64,000 nt of DNA from Reticulitermes lucifugus (lineage: Eukaryota; Arthropoda; Insecta; Blattodea; Rhinotermitidae): NCBI GenBank assembly GCA_026260175.1, contig JAKCWW010000031.1, forward strand, positions 154,826 through 218,825. Direction: 5' to 3'. The notes beneath the pieces are model-generated. The model was given only the letters and a program-made list of their open reading frames with translations, made no database searches and had not been told where the DNA came from. A program made the translations under genes and the position numbers. Below are positions 59,116 to 64,000 of the stretch, one piece after another; the first letter of the stretch is position 1; every line of letters starts with the position of its first letter.

Positions 59116-61035
59116 TAACTACTGTACAAAAAATTCTGTGTAAACGTGGTACACGCAGAAAGAGGACAATAAAAAGAAAGTGACAAAGCGATGGAGGAAA
59201 GAACCAAGGAAGTGCCTCCAAATGTCGACACTTAAGGAGCAGGCCCATGAGAACAGCGAGACTTTGAAAGTGGGAAAACTTGAGAAAGATGAAGAAAAAG
59301 TTGCAGAGGTAATGGGAGGAGGATATAAATACAGTACTTCACGTTATGCTTTTGTAAGTACACACTTCCAGACGATCTATTTATAGGCTAAATGGTCTCA
59401 TAACGTCGTAACAAATTCATTGTGCAATTAATCATGTCAATAATTTTCTCACATTCTCTCACATAACGACAATGTTCCTTACTGCACATGACGCACCGAT
59501 GTTACAAGCCTGGGCTTCTTTGCACGTTATTGGGTTGAAAGAAGGCAGGTTTTGTCACTACTTTATTTCAACAAATATTCTCTCGCTCCCCCCCCCCCAA
59601 AAAAAGGATCCTTCGTGACGTCACAGGCAACTTTGGTGTACCAGAATCAGCGAGGGGTAGGAACGGGAAGGAGAAGAGGTCGGAGATTTATCGCGTCAAC
59701 AACTTACCAACTTCTTCACACTCTATGCCAACATTTTGCTATGGGAGGCACTGTATCAAGGGTGGCAGCAAAAAAAAAAAAAACAGAGAAGCAAGCTACT
59801 GCATTTCGGTAAGTACTACAGCACAAAATCCTAGAAAATTAATATTTTAGAAGTCGCAAACAAGCACATAAGTTATCGTCCGATGTTGTTTTCCAGGAGG
59901 TAAAGTTTCCAATTTAGTATTAAGAGGACGAATCAAAATGATTCAATAATAGCTCCAAAACATATTACACTAAAATCTGTAATAATGTCATTAGGTTTCT
60001 GGAAGAGCATATATTCAAAAACGATACCTTTTGTTTGAAGACAGGAAATACTTCTGTCATAAGATCGGCTCATAGGACAGTGGTAATCAGATGTACCATC
60101 TGCTGCAACAACATTTATCTCTGCATTTTGAAACACAGTGCATTTCCTTCATATGCTTCTCACAATGAACACCGATTACTTTCCTAGCAATTAAAACCAA
60201 CTGATTTGTATAATAAACACTGACTGTGCTCTCTGTGATGAAAAAACTGAAATTTTTAATATAAACTATATAAACGACAGTCTTCGAAGTTTTAACGAGG
60301 CTTTACTAAATTTATATGTGGTTGAATAATAAACACGAAACCATCATTAATTTCATAACTAAATATAGAACATCTCAGAAGTCACAGTAACATGTTTTAC
60401 TTTTACATGGTCGTTATCAACCACCAGCTTTGTTTTTAAATGACAACCCCTTACTCTGTATGAAAGAATAAACAGAGCAATTTTTTGTGGTATACATTCA
60501 TGTGAAGGGCTATTCATTTCTAAGGTAATGTTGGTAAATAGTTGCGAGTTGTTCGAAAACAAGAAAGTCGCTGGAATAATATTATCTAAAAATATACCGT
60601 TGAAAAACAGGAGGACAGACTTAATAAGATAATCTGAAGATAGTAATGCACTGCTACTATTTTCCCGAAACCTTTGCCTTCTGTCCTCTCAACATTGCAC
60701 ACAATTAGTAAAGAATTCCAAGTGAAGGTAGAAACGTGAGAAGACAAAGAGTACGGGTACGGTTGCAGTGACCAGGTTGACTTCAGTCAAGTGACGTAAG
60801 AGCTTGGTATAGAGCATGGAATGCCAAATATGAACATTTTTAACGTTATAACACTGCTCATTCTATGCCTGAGCTATTTCATCTAGAAGTGCTGCTCATG
60901 TACTTTACGAATTCAGAGATACAAATCAAAGAGACGCCTCCTCATATGTCAGCAGATAGATAAAATATATTTTATTATTAAATGACTAAAGTTTATGTTA
61001 CTGTTAAGTTAATCTTTGTGAAGCCAGAATCGATC
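59116..61035. other. No recognisable feature
   Basis: Homopolymer runs at 59590-59606 and 59770-59782, plus short ORFs. An 86-codon ORF at 59552-59812 spans both runs and is not credible. Confidence 0.5.
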
Positions 61036-61039
61036 AGAC

Positions 61040-61245
61040 AATATAGTAATTAGGCAATCGAATATGCGACCTGGGAATTTGGGTTGAATTCCCGGTAGTG
61101 AAAGGAGATATTTATTGTCTCTACACCGTCCAGCCAACTTCATATCCAATAGGTAAAGCAACTGGAGCCTGACGTTAACCACTCACCGCCACCCAGTGCC
61201 AGGGTTAAGACGTCGTGAAGCTATACTTCCACCATATGTCTTTAA
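61040..61245 (+). mobile_element. tRNA-derived SINE (family E)
   Basis: The B box is in tttgggttgaattcccggta, then ttattgtctctacaccgtcc, agccaacttcatatccaata, ggagcctgacgttaaccact, caccgccacccagtgccagg, gttaagacgtcgtgaagcta and tacttccacca. The A-box part is degraded. No TSD found. Confidence 0.65.
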
Positions 61246-61885
61246 GACGTGGCACTTAATTAAACAGAAGGACAACTTTACGTTGAAGTAAAAGCGTCAG
61301 CTTACTTTCCTTAATAAACCAGGAACGTAAGAAGAATTTTGAGCTTTCTATGCTGTATGTATATTGTGTGCCTACCTGTGTATCCTCTCCTTCAGATTTT
61401 GAGCAATACGACACATTTTCGGGAAACAAAGTACGAAAATTCGACATGCACTTGAGGACAATGCAACACCATACTTCGTAACTTGCTACACTCAGTAATA
61501 ACAACATGGCCAAACCGGTAATTGTGAGGTGTGATCGGCACTTACTTATAGAGGCCTACACTGAAAGTGCCGTAGTAAACCTTGGAAAATAAGTAATGTT
61601 TTGTTGATAATAGCTCCGTAATATGTGAAATAAAAACACGACGGCAGTAAGAAATCTTCCTTTACATTTAGGCTTCATGGCCATAACAATGAAAAAGTGG
61701 ATCGAGGCATGTGAAATGCGGAATGATTTAGACCATAAATAAACATAATTATATGTTAGGGTATAATACAAAATTATTTTGTATGTCAATAAATAAAAGT
61801 AATGGGCAGCTGTAAGAAATTTCGATGCTCTACTCGACAAAATTAAAGCGTATGGAAACTGTACAAGTCATTCACAAACGGACAC
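61246..61885. other. No recognisable feature
   Basis: AT-rich. Two minus ORFs of 85 and 94 codons are not recognised. Confidence 0.5.
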
Positions 61886-61887
61886 TA

Positions 61888-62000
61888 CTACTACTACCCA
61901 CTGCTACTACTACTCTTACTACTACTGCTGCTCTTACTACTACTACGACTACTACTTTTACTACTACTACTACTACTACTAATAATAATAATAATAATAC
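61888..62000. repeat. (CTA)n-(AAT)n trinucleotide array
   Basis: ctactacta with ctg/ctt interruptions grades into aataataat. It opens a minus-strand V/A/S homopolymer ORF that is an artefact. Confidence 0.95.
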
Positions 62001-63225
62001 GTAAGCCTGGAAGTTTATGCATTTGGAACGAGGCTTTATAAGTTCTACTTCCAATTCCTTTTCTTTAATTAAGCAAAATTAGAGTACGACAAACAATATA
62101 AGAGTTATTACTGACTAAAACGTTTGGAGGAATATTAGAGGTATTTATGTAAAATCGAAGAACACTTTCATAAAATATCGAATCCATAAACAACTTGCGC
62201 TTGGAAATATTTCCAGTAAATCAATCCTTCAATCTTTAAAACTGTCAGCTCTGGAACAATACTCATCAATAAATACATGTGCTGTATCTCGTGAAGATTA
62301 ACACGTGACGTACACTGAAATTTAGAGGCAAATGTAAAATATAATGATGAACTAGGGTTTAAAATATCTAAGTGCACTGCATGTTGACAAAAGGCTTTAC
62401 ATTTTAAAGCGAATCGCTGACACTTTCCAAAGGAAAAGAATGCAAGACCAAGGTGCTGCTAAACTCCCGACGAAAGGTTGTGCAATTAACAGACACTTGC
62501 TGAAGTGTGGTCTGACCTACAGAGCCAACAGGTCTACCAAAAGCATTCACGCGAAGTAACAGTTTGTGATTTCAATTCAAATGAATACGTAAACACGAAA
62601 GTTCCGAATTTTTTTTCCCCCTTTTTTCTGTTTGCGCACGTGTGGAAAAGAAATAAGTAATAGAAAGCAGAGATCTACTGACTCTTCTGTTAACATGTTA
62701 ACAGATTTAACCCAATTCACACGCGTCTTAAAAAGTACAGAAGTGTAAATTATATTTTAAAATATGCAGAATTTGAATAACTTACTCATTACAAGCGTCT
62801 TAGTGCACCTTCTATAAACATTTTCCCTTATAACTTAAAAACATAGCGGTAAAAACATAAACAATTTTTTAAAATTAAAAACTCTTTACGTTTATGACAC
62901 AGAGGTTATCAATGGATTTTACACCATTTTAATAACACACAGCCGTCATCTTCCTAAACAGAATCCAGTTGGTCTTCTAATGACGAGGCAATTTGCCTTC
63001 TGTGATATAAAACCTAAAGTATAAGGAACTGTCTAGGTTCTTTTAGTTTTGCAGAGAAGTAACAAGTAACGTGAAGTGAAGCTGTCTGTACATTAATAGC
63101 CCTGAAGCTAAGTCGGATTCATTTTTCAGAAATGAATAATGACACATGACTCCTGGTGCACAGGTACACCTCGGTCACGTGTGGTTACACCTGCGCCTAC
63201 GCACCATATCATGAGTGTGTGTATG
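62001..63225. other. No recognisable feature
   Basis: AT-rich with a T/C run at 62609-62626. No ORF or repeat identified. Confidence 0.5.
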
Positions 63226-63229
63226 GGAT

Positions 63230-63430
63230 ATGAAGATTAAGCTCGTAGCGATTATACTTCGGCACTAGATAAAGATGAGTAATTACATTCATGATCAGGC
63301 CGCTTTAACCCCAAAATAATAAGCCTCCTGTACCTAGCTCTGGATTGGCTACAGGTATTACCTGCGGGAACAAAGAAAGCAAGGAACCATAGAGAATCTC
63401 CAGATAGGATTATACTTGCAAATCAGACGT
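63230..63430 (-). mobile_element. SINE family C, degraded
   Basis: Plus-strand landmarks ttcggcactagataaagatg, gatcaggccgctttaacccc, ataagcctcctgtacctagc and ggattatacttgcaaat follow the reverse complement of the 57.2-kb element with many changes. The tRNA head is hardly recognisable. Confidence 0.5.
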
Positions 63431-63435
63431 GTTAC

Positions 63436-63510
63436 CGCTCTGCCAGAAATTCGAACCCGCAGTTTTCCTGTTAGGAGGCAGCTACGCGAACTGCTGTACC
63501 ATGGAACGTA
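63436..63510 (-). repeat. tRNA-like SINE head, solo
   Basis: Minus: ccatggtacagcagttcgcg then tagctgcctcctaacagg and actgcgggttcgaatttctg (B box). It directly abuts the previous SINE. It could be a nested SINE head or a tRNA pseudogene. A cloverleaf is not convincing. Confidence 0.4.
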
Positions 63511-63624
63511 ATGTGCCTTTTCAGAAAAGCACAATGGACACGATGACGTGAGTTAATTTGGTACTAATTTTGTTCCCTATGTGTAAAGACTCTAGTCATC
63601 TGAGAAATGACGCCTCGCAGATTG

Positions 63625-63695
63625 GTATACAGCTAGCAACGTTTCAGATGAACATGCTACCTCCATCTTCAGGTTAGTCGAATGTCGGTACCTAC
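63625..63695 (-). ncRNA. Hammerhead-ribozyme-like motif
   Basis: Minus: outer stem CUAAC with GCUAG (4 of 5 pairs), core CTGAAGA (63666-63672), unpaired U, stem II GGA/UCU, GAAA (63642-63645), stem III ACGU, site GUU with U17 at 63638. Core bases are intact, but stem II is short and starts with a G-U. Confidence 0.45.
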
Positions 63696-64000
63696 ATAAC
63701 AATCCACAAGACGTCATAAGTGGTAAGACAGGAAGATTCATCAACGCCGCCCCCTATGTAAGGAAGAAGAAAACGCAAAACACACACCCTTGAAATGCAA
63801 AAAGCTACAAAGATTAAGGGAAAAATTTTGAACAATAAACGATTCAACAAAAACGAACAAATAGCGCACAAGGAAATATATAGTGCGAATATAACGGAAC
63901 TGAAGAACCGAGGCAAATTTTCATACAAGACGAAATGCAAATGGGAAAAGCAGGCATAGACAGGATAGTGATGTTAAACTGGTTCTTAAAGAAATATAGT
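63696..64000. other. No recognisable feature
   Basis: An 82-codon minus ORF (63692-63940) without motif. The sequence continues beyond the window. Confidence 0.5.

Noticed and set aside
61872-62054. 60-codon V/A/S-rich minus ORF.
   Set aside because: Produced by the trinucleotide array.

Overview
The window is AT-rich eukaryotic DNA that looks intergenic or intronic. I recognise no host protein-coding gene, rRNA gene or functional tRNA gene. What it holds is repeat sequence at every scale: tRNA-derived SINEs with target-site duplications, 3' or internal pieces of at least three non-LTR retrotransposon (LINE) lineages, long foldback (inverted-repeat) elements, minisatellites with units of 32 to 106 bp, and tri- and tetranucleotide arrays. 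Two runs of N lie at 35967-36167 and 54208-54290. From memory of repeat families, the LINE C-termini, the SINE bodies and the antisense peptide FWDVTPC resemble cockroach and termite genomes. An insect, probably a polyneopteran (Blattodea-like), is therefore my best guess; this is inference and no search was run.

Layout. 1-745 is a 32-bp minisatellite. 3960-4200 is the 3' end of LINE type B, and 5700-6405 is a 42/43-bp minisatellite. 8.9-14.2 kb holds diverged repeat pairs and SINE fragments. 15.3-16.4 kb has microsatellites, a 44-bp repeat and a ribozyme-like remnant. 18.7-28.2 kb has a SINE with imperfect duplications, two LINE type A 3' ends, a 73-bp repeat and a broken LINE endonuclease/RT-linker ORF at 27600-28130. 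28.4-44.5 kb is the most unusual part, with four foldback elements (28402-29094, 30553-31354, 34595-34720, 43985-44507) and several solitary relatives. 46.8-64 kb carries more SINEs, LINE C and LINE B ends, microsatellites and relatives of the same motif.

Main observation. About twenty places share one compact motif: CUGANGA, a short hairpin, GAAA, a tiny or palindromic stem (ACGU or ACAU), then U-H and a strand that can pair back to the 5' side. This is the layout of a type I hammerhead ribozyme, known from Penelope-like elements and retrozymes. Most copies are decayed. The best cores are at 44041-44095 (-), 31260-31308 (+), 28450-28505 (-) and 63632-63692 (-). In the foldback elements the motif lies in the arms with its 3' side facing outward. 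Sequence just 3' of the motif (cacatcccagaag) reads FWDV on the opposite strand, and the GAAAC/stem III part reads SYRRFGG. The recurring FWDVTPC..SYRRFGG peptide in insect gene predictions therefore looks like antisense translation of this RNA motif. One deviation from the canonical hammerhead, an extra U before stem II, recurs in nearly all copies, so catalysis is a hypothesis.

There is no gene network to describe. The elements appear to be dead or non-autonomous, and a LINE or PLE machinery supplied elsewhere would have mobilised them.
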